The notes beneath the pieces are model-generated. The model did not search any database, was not told the DNA's origin, and saw nothing but the letters and a program-made list of their open reading frames with translations. DNA of 64,000 nucleotides from Campylobacter subantarcticus LMG 24377 (GTDB lineage Bacteria; Campylobacterota; Campylobacteria; Campylobacterales; Campylobacteraceae): the NCBI RefSeq assembly GCF_000816305.1, contig NZ_CP007773.1:1736001-1800000 (forward strand). Direction: 5' to 3'. Numbering within the stretch: the first letter of the stretch is position 1; every line of letters begins with the position of its first letter. Shown in pieces: positions 56,552 through 64,000 of this stretch. Position numbers and translations under genes: made by a program.

Positions 56552-58134
56552 TATTGTCCTTTTTGGTTGTTTTTGTTTTGCAAATAATGCATTAAAAATG
56601 TAGGGATAATCCCAAATAATACTATAATCAAAGATGGCAAAGAAACATTATAAATCAACTCATTTTCACTATAAGCAAACACAAGCGATGAAAGAGTTTG
56701 AAAACCTGAAGGTGAAAGTATAGTCGAAATAGGCAATTCTTTTAAAATATCTACACAAATGATCACCGCAGCTAAAGCCAAATAATGTTTCATTAAAGGA
56801 AAGTGAATTTGAGTGAAAATTTTAAATGGTTTTGATTTTAAGGTTAAATTAGCATAGTCGATATTTTTTGAAATTCGCTCGTAGCCTGATTGTGTTGCAA
56901 AAATTCCAGAAGCCAAAAATCTCACAAAATATCCAAAAAACAATACCATAAAGCCTCCGCCTATAGCATATTCAAATGATAAAAGATCAAAAATATAATT
57001 TAGCACACCCAAAATCACCAAAATTCCCACAGCAACAACAGCTCCAGGTAAAGAATATCCCAAAGTTGTCATCCAAAGAACAAACCTAGATGCTTTTGTA
57101 TTGTTTAAACGCACCACAAAACACAAGTAAAACGCCACTCCCACAATAGCAAAAGAACTCACCAAAGCCACGCTAAGGCTATAGAATGCAGGTGTTAAAA
57201 CATTGCTTAAATTTTGCATAAAATTAAAACCCGCCCAATAAACAAGCCATATTATAGGTACAATGAAAGCTAAAAATGCTACCAAAAAACACCACAAAAA
57301 GGCTAAAAATGCTCTCATGCCTTTAAGCTCATCTTTTGGGGTGGGCAAAAATATATTTTGATTAAAACCTTTTTTGCCTCTTTGAATTTTTTCTAAAAGC
57401 ATTAAAAGTGCAATAAACACAAGTAAAGTTACACTTAAAGCCACGGCACTGACTTCATCACCACCGCTTCCCCAAGTTCTAAAAATTCCTGCGCTAAAAG
57501 TGTCTACACCAAAATAAGCCACCAAACCATAATCACTTAAAACTTCCATAGCCACCAAAAGCAAAGCACCCACTATACCCACACGGCAAAACGGCAAAAT
57601 CACTTTAAAGAAAGTTTTTAAATTAGATGCCTTAAGTGTTTTAGCACTTAAAATGATATTTCCAAGTCCATAAGCAAAAGTATTTTTGGCAAAAAAATAC
57701 ACATAAGGATAAAGCGCAAAGGATAAAATCACAACCGCACCATAAGCATTCATTATATCTATACGCCTATCAACGCCTAAAAAAGTAGGTATTAAGCCTT
57801 GAAATTCAAACAAATCAATCCAAACAAAACCCATTACATAAGAAGGTATAGCTAAAGGTAAGATTAAAAGCCATTCAAAAAATTTCGAGCCAAAAAATTT
57901 ATAAAAAGCTATCAAATAAGCACTGATTAAACCGATAACCAAACAAAGAACTAAAGTGCCAAATAAAATCCAAGCACTACCAAAAACATAACGCGGTAAG
58001 ACATTTTTGCTTAAATGTTTTAAGGTGTGAACATCTATAAAAGGTAAATGTAAGATAATAGCAAGTATAGGCAATATAATCAAAATACAGAAAAAAAAGG
58101 TGGCAAAAGACCACCTTAGACTTAAAAATTTCAA
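56551..58134 (-). CDS. fbpB: Fe(III) ABC transporter permease (fused two-domain)
   Basis: The 527-residue protein has about 12 membrane helices and two binding-protein-dependent permease halves, each with an EAA-type loop (LSAKTLKASNLKTFFKVILP in the first half and YANLTLKSKPFKIFTQIHFP in the second). It forms the channel for FbpA-delivered iron. It lies 17 bp after fbpA and 1 bp overlaps fbpC. Confidence 0.92.
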   Translation of the reverse strand: MKFLSLRWSFATFFFCILIILPILAIILHLPFIDVHTLKHLSKNVLPRYVFGSAWILFGTLVLCLVIGLISAYLIAFYKFFGSKFFEWLLILPLAIPSYVMGFVWIDLFEFQGLIPTFLGVDRRIDIMNAYGAVVILSFALYPYVYFFAKNTFAYGLGNIILSAKTLKASNLKTFFKVILPFCRVGIVGALLLVAMEVLSDYGLVAYFGVDTFSAGIFRTWGSGGDEVSAVALSVTLLVFIALLMLLEKIQRGKKGFNQNIFLPTPKDELKGMRAFLAFLWCFLVAFLAFIVPIIWLVYWAGFNFMQNLSNVLTPAFYSLSVALVSSFAIVGVAFYLCFVVRLNNTKASRFVLWMTTLGYSLPGAVVAVGILVILGVLNYIFDLLSFEYAIGGGFMVLFFGYFVRFLASGIFATQSGYERISKNIDYANLTLKSKPFKIFTQIHFPLMKHYLALAAVIICVDILKELPISTILSPSGFQTLSSLVFAYSENELIYNVSLPSLIIVLFGIIPTFLMHYLQNKNNQKGQ

Positions 58135-58151
58135 GTTTTATTTTTCCTTAA

Positions 58152-59156
58152 TTATTTCCATTTAACTTCATCAAAAATCATCAACGCTTCTTTAGCATTA
58201 CCCCAATAAGCTTCAAAATTTGGTTTTTCGACTTTAAACTCACCCCATGATTGTAAAATTTTAGCAGGTTTTACTTCTTTATTTACTGGGTATTCATAGT
58301 TTTGGTTTGTTAAAATTTCTTGTGCTTCTTTTGAAAGCATAAACTCGATAAATTTAATCGCTGCTTCTTTATTTTTAGAAGTTTTTAAAACACCTATACC
58401 ACTTACATTGATATGCGTTCCTCTACCATCTTGGTTTGGAAAAATCACTTTTACTGAATTTGCTGCTTCGATATCTTTAGGATTTTTTGAGTTTGCTAAA
58501 TGACCTAGATAATAGCTATTTGATATAGCTACATCACCTTCTTTTGCATAAATCGCACGGATTTGATCACGATCCCCACCTTTTGGAGTACGTGCAAGAT
58601 TATTTGCTATACCTTGAGCCCATTCTTTTGCTTTTTCTTTACCTAAAGTGTCAATCATTGCGCTTAATAAAGAGATATTATAAACATTGTTTGAACTTCT
58701 TACTAAAACTTTACCTTTAAATTTAGGATCTGCTAAATCTTCATAAGTTTTGATTTCTCCATCTTTAATTCTATCTTTAGAAGCGATGATAATTCTTGCT
58801 CTTGTTGTAAAAGCATACCACTCATTGTTTTTACCTCTTAATTCTTTTGGAGAAAGTTTTTCCAACTCAGGAGAACTTACTGAAGTAAAAAGATTATTAG
58901 TACGAACTTGCTCTAAATTTCCTGCATCTGCAGTCATAAATAAATCCGCTTTTGAATTTTTACCTTCTACTTCTAATCTTTTAGCAAGCTCATTTGCTTT
59001 AGCTTGTACCACATTGATACTAATGCCTGTTTTTTCTTGAAATAGTTTAAAAATTCCTTTATCAGAATCATAATGACGATGTGAATAAATCGTTAATTCT
59101 TGAGCACTTAAGCTCATAGCAGTTAATAAAGATAATAAAACTACTTTTGCTTTCAT
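58152..59156 (-). CDS. fbpA: Periplasmic Fe(III)-binding protein
   Basis: The 334-residue protein has a signal peptide (MKAKVVLLSLLTAMSLSA, then QE) and an FbpA-type bilobal fold: it starts ELTIYSHRHYDSDKGIF and has SNSYYLGHLAN, where adjacent tyrosines are expected ferric ligands. It binds ferric iron in the periplasm and hands it to FbpB. It leads the fbpABC operon behind a Fur-like site. Confidence 0.92.
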   Translation of the reverse strand: MKAKVVLLSLLTAMSLSAQELTIYSHRHYDSDKGIFKLFQEKTGISINVVQAKANELAKRLEVEGKNSKADLFMTADAGNLEQVRTNNLFTSVSSPELEKLSPKELRGKNNEWYAFTTRARIIIASKDRIKDGEIKTYEDLADPKFKGKVLVRSSNNVYNISLLSAMIDTLGKEKAKEWAQGIANNLARTPKGGDRDQIRAIYAKEGDVAISNSYYLGHLANSKNPKDIEAANSVKVIFPNQDGRGTHINVSGIGVLKTSKNKEAAIKFIEFMLSKEAQEILTNQNYEYPVNKEVKPAKILQSWGEFKVEKPNFEAYWGNAKEALMIFDEVKWK

Positions 59157-59186
59157 TTTAGAAATTCCTTTAATTTAAATTGAAAT

Positions 59187-59205
59187 TGATAAGGATTATT
59201 ATATT
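59187..59205 (-). promoter_or_regulatory. Candidate Fur box upstream of fbpA
   Basis: TGATAAGGATTATTATATT matches the Fur consensus (GATAATGATAATCATTATC) at about 11 of 15 core positions and lies 31-49 bp before the fbpA ATG. Iron repression of a ferric importer is expected. Confidence 0.55.
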
Positions 59206-59294
59206 CTTTTAAGTTTTAATATTTTCTTAAAATGTTAAATATTGTTGAATAATATATATTTTGTTTTTATTAATTTTATCATCCAAAAAACAAT

Positions 59295-59327
59295 TTTTTA
59301 TATAATTTTTATATAATTTTTATATAA
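59295..59327 (+). repeat. Three tandem 11-bp A/T repeats upstream of dmsA
   Basis: TTTTTATATAA occurs three times head to tail (59295-59305, 59306-59316, 59317-59327), one helical turn apart. It lies about 43-75 bp before the dmsA ATG. Confidence 0.9.
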
Positions 59328-59369
59328 TTAATAAATATATTTATAATATAGTTGCTATAAGGAGTTTCC

Positions 59370-61733
59370 ATGCAGCAAAACCGTAGAAACTTTCTCAAAT
59401 GGAGTTCATTGTTTGGTGGTTTAACTTTAAGCCCAATAAGTTTAAGTGCCAATTTACTACAAACCCCACCATTAGTAAGCAAATGGGCAGGATGTAATGT
59501 AAATTGTGGTACAAAATGTCCTATAAAAGTACATACTCAAGATGGTATCATACAATATGTAAGCACCGATAATGAAGGTGATGATAGCTTTGAAAAAAGA
59601 CAAGCAAGAGCATGTGTTAGAGGTAGAAGTTCAAGGTATAAAGTATATAATGCAAACCGCATTACAAGACCTCTAAAAAGAGTGGGTAAACGAGGTGAAG
59701 GTAAATTTATACCTATTTCTTGGGAACAAGCACTAGATGAGATCGCTTCTAAAATGAAAGAAGTAAAAGAAAAATATGGTAATGAAAGTTTTTATATAAA
59801 CTATGCAACAGGAACAACTGGAGCGATTATTAATCGCTGCACAAAAGGTCCTTGGGCAAGGCTTTTAAGTCTTTATGGTGGGTACTTAAACTATCACAAC
59901 TCCTACTCCACTGCGCAAATTTCAAATGCTATGAATTTTTTCTATGGAGGCTCTCCTGCAAGCGACATAGCTACTTTAAGATCTGCAAAACTTGCTATAT
60001 TTTTTGGAGCAAATCATGTTGAAACAAGAATGGGAGGCGGTGGCATAGGATATGCCTACCAAAAAGCACTAGAAGAAAGCGGATGTAAAATCATTCATAT
60101 AGATCCTAGATACAATGACTCAATGATAGGCCATTGTGATGAGTGGATCCCTATTGCACCTGGCACTGATGCTGCCTTGATAGCAGCTCTTGCTTATGTC
60201 ATGATAAAAGAAAATTTAATCGATAGAAAATTTTTAGACACTTACACCATAGGTTTTAGCGAAGCAACACTACCAAAAGATGCTCCAAAAAATTCAAGCT
60301 ATGAAAGTTATGTTTTAGGCTTAAGCGATGGAGTTGAAAAAACACCACAATGGGCAAGTAACATCACAAAAATTCCTGCACGCCGTATTTTACAACTTGC
60401 AAGAGAAATCGCAACCACAAAACCTTGTTTTATAGAACAAGGCTGGGGAGTACAAAGACATTCTAACGGAGAACAAAGTGCTAGAGCTATTGCAACCTTA
60501 GCCTGTATGATTGGAAGCATTGGTATAGAAGGTGGTAATACAGGATGTCGAACAAGATCAAGTAAAATATATGACATAATAGGAATGCCTTTTAAAAATC
60601 CAATAAAAGATTCTATACCTTGTTTTTTATACACCGATGCAATTTATCGTGGAAAAGAAATGACTGATCTTAGCGATGGGGTGCGTGGAACTAAACAGCT
60701 AAAACAAAACATTAAATTTATTTTCAATACAGCTGGAAATTGCTTAACAAACCAACATAGCACTATCAAGGAAGTTGATAAGATTTTAAGCGATGAGAAT
60801 TTATGTGAATGTATAGTAGATGTAAATATAACTAGAACGCCTTCTAATAACTATGCAGACTATATTTTACCGGATGCAACCACTTTAGAGCAAGAAGATT
60901 TTATAAGACCTAGTGCGGGACATTATAGCAATAGGCCTTATATTATTTACTGTCAAAAAGCTATTGAACCTGTAGGTCAAGCAAAACCTATCTACGAAAT
61001 GTGTCTTGAGCTTGCTAAAAGACTTGGTATAGAAAAAGAGTTTAGCGAAGGTAGAACACAAAAAGAATGGTTAAAATACCTTTATGAAGAAAGTAGAAAA
61101 ATCAACCCTATTTTACCAAGCTTTGAAGAAATGTCTTCTAAAGGACTTGTAAAATTTGATCCTGTTAAGCCAACAGTTGCACTTGAAAACTTCATAAAAG
61201 ATCCTGTCAAAAACCCTCTAAAAACCCCAAGTGGTAAAATTGAAATTTATAGTATAGAATTAGCAAAAATGCAAAAAACATGGATCCTAAAAGAAGGTCA
61301 GCAAATCGTTCCTATTGCGGTATTTGAAAGCCAAAGAGAAGGTCCTTTGGATCCACTTAAAGAAAAATACCCTATACAATTTTTTGGATACCACTACAAA
61401 GGAAGAACGCATTCAAGTTTTTGGGAAATTCCACAAATTAGAGAAGTCAACCCTCAAGAAATTTGGGTAAACACTATAGACGCACACCAAAGAAAAATTA
61501 AAACCGGTGACACCATACGGGTCAAAAATGACCTAGGGATTATCCAAGGCGTTGCAAAAGTCACCCCTAAAATCATACCAGGTTGTGCTGTAACTCCACA
61601 AGGAGCATGGGTAAAATATGAAAATGGTATCGATGTGGGAACTTGTGTCAATTCTTTAGCAAGCTTACTACCAACTGCTATTTCCAAAGGAAATGGTCAG
61701 CATTCTATTTTAGTTGAAATCGAAAAAGCATAA
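59370..61733 (+). CDS. dmsA: DMSO/TMAO-type reductase catalytic subunit (DmsA-like)
   Basis: The 787-residue molybdopterin enzyme has a Tat signal (NRRNFLKW), an FS0 cluster site with Cys42, Cys46, Cys50 and Cys82 (GCNVNCGTKC and ACVRGRSSR), and a segment GYLNYHNSYSTAQIS whose Ser180 corresponds to the Mo-ligating Ser of E. coli DmsA. The N-terminal region follows E. coli DmsA closely (RPLKRVGKRGEGKF). It reduces DMSO or TMAO outside the cytoplasmic membrane in anaerobic respiration. It is followed by dmsB, dmsC and a chaperone in one operon. Confidence 0.92.
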   Translation: MQQNRRNFLKWSSLFGGLTLSPISLSANLLQTPPLVSKWAGCNVNCGTKCPIKVHTQDGIIQYVSTDNEGDDSFEKRQARACVRGRSSRYKVYNANRITRPLKRVGKRGEGKFIPISWEQALDEIASKMKEVKEKYGNESFYINYATGTTGAIINRCTKGPWARLLSLYGGYLNYHNSYSTAQISNAMNFFYGGSPASDIATLRSAKLAIFFGANHVETRMGGGGIGYAYQKALEESGCKIIHIDPRYNDSMIGHCDEWIPIAPGTDAALIAALAYVMIKENLIDRKFLDTYTIGFSEATLPKDAPKNSSYESYVLGLSDGVEKTPQWASNITKIPARRILQLAREIATTKPCFIEQGWGVQRHSNGEQSARAIATLACMIGSIGIEGGNTGCRTRSSKIYDIIGMPFKNPIKDSIPCFLYTDAIYRGKEMTDLSDGVRGTKQLKQNIKFIFNTAGNCLTNQHSTIKEVDKILSDENLCECIVDVNITRTPSNNYADYILPDATTLEQEDFIRPSAGHYSNRPYIIYCQKAIEPVGQAKPIYEMCLELAKRLGIEKEFSEGRTQKEWLKYLYEESRKINPILPSFEEMSSKGLVKFDPVKPTVALENFIKDPVKNPLKTPSGKIEIYSIELAKMQKTWILKEGQQIVPIAVFESQREGPLDPLKEKYPIQFFGYHYKGRTHSSFWEIPQIREVNPQEIWVNTIDAHQRKIKTGDTIRVKNDLGIIQGVAKVTPKIIPGCAVTPQGAWVKYENGIDVGTCVNSLASLLPTAISKGNGQHSILVEIEKA

Positions 61734-61742
61734 GGGGACAAA

Positions 61743-62399
61743 ATGAAACTAGAAGAAAATTCACAATTTGGTTTTATGCTAGATCAAAGCAAATGCGTGG
61801 GCTGTAGAACCTGTTCTTTATCATGCAAAGATTACAAAAATATGCCTATTGGGGTTAATTTTCGCCGTGTATTTGAAACAGAAGGTGGAGAGTGGACCTG
61901 TATGCAAGATGGTAGCGTTGAGCAAAATGTATTTGCTTACTATACTTCAATATCTTGCAACCACTGCTCTAATCCATCTTGTCTTAAAGTGTGTCCAACC
62001 GGTGCAACCATGAAGGTAAAATGGGGTATAGTTATAGTAGAAGATAGCATGTGCATAGGTTGTAAAGCATGTGCTATGGCTTGTCCTTATGGTGCTCCAC
62101 AATTTAATCACGAAAGTGGCCATATGAATAAATGCGATGGATGTTATGATAGGTTAAAAGAAGGTAAAAACCCTATCTGTGTTGACTCATGTCCTTTTAG
62201 AGCACTGAAAGCAGGAGATATCACAAAGCTTAGAGAAGCGTATGGAAATTTATCCTCCATAACACCTTTACCCGATGCATCGATAACCCACCCTAATTTA
62301 TGCATAGTACCTGAAAAAAACACTCTAGCTTCAGGCAATAAAAGTGCGATTTTTCATCTACCACAAAACCACCAAGGAGTAAAAAATGACATCATTTAG
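61743..62399 (+). CDS. dmsB: DmsB-like electron-transfer subunit with four [4Fe-4S] clusters
   Basis: The 218-residue protein has four cysteine groups: CVGCRTCSLSC, CNHCSNPSCLKVCP, CIGCKACAMACP, and CDGC with CVDSCP. This is the four-cluster arrangement of DmsB/NrfC/PsrB ferredoxins. It passes electrons from DmsC to DmsA. AAGGGGA precedes its ATG, and it ends 14 bp inside dmsC. Confidence 0.93.
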   Translation: MKLEENSQFGFMLDQSKCVGCRTCSLSCKDYKNMPIGVNFRRVFETEGGEWTCMQDGSVEQNVFAYYTSISCNHCSNPSCLKVCPTGATMKVKWGIVIVEDSMCIGCKACAMACPYGAPQFNHESGHMNKCDGCYDRLKEGKNPICVDSCPFRALKAGDITKLREAYGNLSSITPLPDASITHPNLCIVPEKNTLASGNKSAIFHLPQNHQGVKNDII

Positions 62400-63252
62400 T
62401 CACATTTTAAGCGAAATGCCATTGGTGCTTTTTACCATTTTATCTCAAGCTGTTATAGGGCTTAGTTTCGTATATGCTCCAGCTTTCATCAACGGATACA
62501 AAAACCACACCCATTTGAAATCATTTGGCTTGATTTTAGGTGTAGCTATGCTTGTTGCTTTTATCCCTTCTTTATTTCATTTAAATGATATTACACACAT
62601 TTTAAATGTATTAAATAGAATGGGAGTATTTTATGCTAATAACGCTTGGCATATAGGGTGGATGAATAATGAAATTTTATTTGTTTCTCTTGTATGTGCT
62701 TTAGGATTTTTGCTCTATATAAAAACAAAAAACTGGGTGTTTTACCTTGCATTAGCATGTGGAGTTTTAGGCATTTTCTTTATGAGTGGAGCTTATGGGA
62801 CTATGCAAGAAAGCGTTCCCACTTGGAATTTTAAGATAACCTTACTTTATTTTTTTGCTAGTGCTGTATTTTTAGGAGCTATTGTATATTATTGTTTTTT
62901 TGAAAATAGCGAACACGAAAGAAAGATGTCGTTTTTTGCAGGATTAGTAGGCATAGGTTTTTTAAGCACAGCGATAGTTTTGCAAACTTTACACGTAGGT
63001 CAAACATGGATCATGGGACTTGTAAATCCTTTTGAGCTTTTAGGTGGTACTTATGTGTGGTTTATATCACTTTCTTTTGTCTTTTTAGGGCTTGGAATTA
63101 GCACATGGTATTTACACAACTACTTACATGACAAATTCAAAAGCAAATTTTTTGCGTATTTTGCCTTGTTTTGCTCTTTTTTAGGGGTATTTACCACTAG
63201 AATGTTATTTTATGGACTTATAAGCACACAAATCATGCTAGGACATTTTTAA
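62386..63252 (+). CDS. dmsC: DmsC-like membrane anchor subunit
   Basis: The 288-residue protein has about eight hydrophobic helices and few charged residues, fitting DmsC. It anchors DmsAB and oxidises menaquinol. It overlaps dmsB by 14 bp (ribosome site CAAGGAG inside dmsB) and shares a TAATG junction with the next gene. Confidence 0.9.
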   Translation: MTSFSHILSEMPLVLFTILSQAVIGLSFVYAPAFINGYKNHTHLKSFGLILGVAMLVAFIPSLFHLNDITHILNVLNRMGVFYANNAWHIGWMNNEILFVSLVCALGFLLYIKTKNWVFYLALACGVLGIFFMSGAYGTMQESVPTWNFKITLLYFFASAVFLGAIVYYCFFENSEHERKMSFFAGLVGIGFLSTAIVLQTLHVGQTWIMGLVNPFELLGGTYVWFISLSFVFLGLGISTWYLHNYLHDKFKSKFFAYFALFCSFLGVFTTRMLFYGLISTQIMLGHF

Positions 63253-63806
63253 TGAAACAATTAGCTATAGATGTTTTTATAAGCTTTATACAAAATCCAC
63301 CCAACCAAAGTTTGCTAAACCAAATCAAAGAAAACAAACTTTGGCAAGATTGGTTTTTAAAAAACGAAAATCCTTTGCAGATAGAAGCCTTAAAACTTCT
63401 ATCTAGCAATGAAGATGAAGCACTTATAGGAAGTGATTTTGTGAGTTTATTTATAAGCGATATTGAGTATACTAAAGCACCTCCTTTTGCTTCTTTTTAT
63501 CTTGACAAAGACAAGGAAATTTACTCTTCAAATTCTAATAAAATCAAAGATATTTTTTTAAATCATCGTTTTTGTGATTTTTTAGAAAATGAACCTTCAG
63601 ATAGTCTTGTTAATGAGCTTTTATTTATTAAAGAACTCATCAACACAAAAAACAACAAAGCCCTAAAAGATTTTTTAGAGAAAGAATTTTTTACTTGGTT
63701 TTATCTTTGGAGCAAAGATCTACTAAATGGCTCTAAAAGCAATTTTTACAAAGGCTTGTCAATGCTCATGGAAGATTTCTTTCAAGAACTAGAAAAAAAT
63801 TTATAG
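63252..63806 (+). CDS. dmsD: DmsD/TorD-family chaperone
   Basis: The 184-residue all-helical protein has the TorD-type hinge pattern (VSLFISDIEYTKAPPFASFY, as in LFxGPxxPPAPPWGS of the family) and a C-terminal helix bundle. TorD-like chaperones bind the Tat signal of the reductase and hold it until the cofactor is inserted. Its place at the end of dmsABC supports this. It starts in the dmsC stop codon. Confidence 0.82.
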   Translation: MKQLAIDVFISFIQNPPNQSLLNQIKENKLWQDWFLKNENPLQIEALKLLSSNEDEALIGSDFVSLFISDIEYTKAPPFASFYLDKDKEIYSSNSNKIKDIFLNHRFCDFLENEPSDSLVNELLFIKELINTKNNKALKDFLEKEFFTWFYLWSKDLLNGSKSNFYKGLSMLMEDFFQELEKNL

Positions 63807-63832
63807 CAATTTAACACAAATCAATTTTTTCT

Positions 63833-63851
63833 TTTTAACTAGGAGTTAAAA
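63833..63851 (+). promoter_or_regulatory. Palindrome upstream of cgb, candidate NssR (Crp/Fnr family) site
   Basis: TTTTAACT-AGG-AGTTAAAA is a perfect 8-bp inverted repeat. It contains TTAAC and GTTAA half sites as in the NssR motif described for C. jejuni cgb, but separated by 5 bases rather than the 4 I recall for that motif. It lies 33-51 bp before the cgb ATG. Confidence 0.5.
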
Positions 63852-63880
63852 TATCCTTTTTAGTTTTATAAAAAGGATAT
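63851..63880 (+). promoter_or_regulatory. Leader hairpin containing the cgb ribosome site
   Basis: A perfect 12-bp inverted repeat ATATCCTTTTTA / TAAAAAGGATAT (63851-63862 and 63869-63880), with a 6-nt GTTTTA loop, covers the AAAAGGA ribosome site 4-8 bp before the ATG. Confidence 0.55.
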
Positions 63881-63883
63881 TAA

Positions 63884-64000
63884 ATGACAAAAGAACAAAT
63901 TCAAATCATCAAAGATTGTGTGCCTGTTTTACAAAAAAATGGCGAGATTTTAACTAAAGAATTTTATAAAATCATGTTTGAAGAATACCCTGAAGTCAAA
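63884..64000 (+). CDS. cgb: Single-domain hemoglobin Cgb, N-terminal part (cut by window end)
   Basis: Thirty-nine codons are visible from an ATG with AAAAGGA upstream: MTKEQIQIIKDCVPVLQKNG, then EILTKEFYKIMFEEYPEVK, the A to C helix start of a bacterial flavohemoglobin-like or single-domain globin. In C. jejuni, Cgb detoxifies nitric oxide and is induced by NssR. The proximal His lies outside the window. Its assignment as a single-domain rather than a flavohemoglobin is by genus. Confidence 0.85.
   Translation, partial: MTKEQIQIIKDCVPVLQKNGEILTKEFYKIMFEEYPEVK

Overview
The window is AT-rich epsilonproteobacterial DNA. Gene content and order (def-clpP-tig, folE-fliI, aroC-rnc-rnhA-TPR-dnaG, BI-1/secG/frr/pyrE, dba-dsbI, fliK-flgD-flgE, cfbpABC, dmsABCD-cgb) and the sigma-54/sigma-28 flagellar promoters point to Campylobacter, most likely the C. 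lari group. The species is inferred from gene content only. There is no CRISPR array, transposase or rRNA operon. The window looks like chromosomal backbone with two decayed genes and one small accessory patch (about 53.7-55.5 kb).

Layout: (1) 1-7824, minus strand: a tightly packed operon read tig, clpP, a degenerate GGDEF protein, def, comM, a NYN-LOTUS protein, rmuC and nnr (cut by the window edge). (2) 7934-11815, plus: folE-fliI, then three small flagellar-regulon genes, each behind its own sigma-54 or sigma-28 promoter. (3) 11941-14101: nifS-nifU for Fe-S cluster assembly. (4) 14184-16492: intact nhaA plus a decayed tandem copy, then tRNA-Glu. (5) 16841-24658: a TRIC-family channel, an ATP-grasp protein, aroC-rnc-rnhA-TPR on minus, and dnaG and a PP-loop enzyme on plus. 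(6) 24682-26298: a wrecked chemoreceptor. (7) 26433-33916: pbpC and an alpha-2-macroglobulin lipoprotein. (8) 34019-37227: two paralogous small periplasmic proteins, an MscS channel and a beta-carbonic anhydrase. (9) 37387-43689: housekeeping genes (BI-1, secG, frr, pyrE, RDD, nrdB), dba-dsbI and pcm. (10) 43800-47004: alpha-carbonic anhydrase, a membrane protein and typA. (11) 47118-51791: a flagellar hook operon behind sigma-54 promoters. (12) 51812-54567: a helical protein, SRP RNA, an HD-domain protein and a WG-repeat protein. (13) 54575-59156: a remnant of the fbpC 3' end, fic, and the Fe(III) ABC transporter. (14) 59370-64000: dmsABCD and the start of the single-domain globin gene cgb.

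The most interesting signals I found: an approximately 80-residue domain shared by FlgD and FlgE, which lie in one operon; a free-standing paralogue of a FliK N-terminal segment immediately upstream of fliK; a decayed second copy of the fbpC 3' end on the far side of the fic gene, suggesting an insertion or duplication event; a Fic protein with its own C-terminal inhibitory motif; and two places where a perfect 12-bp inverted repeat contains the ribosome binding site (between the small periplasmic paralogues, and in the cgb leader).

All homology statements come from recognising motifs in the translated sequence. No database search was run.
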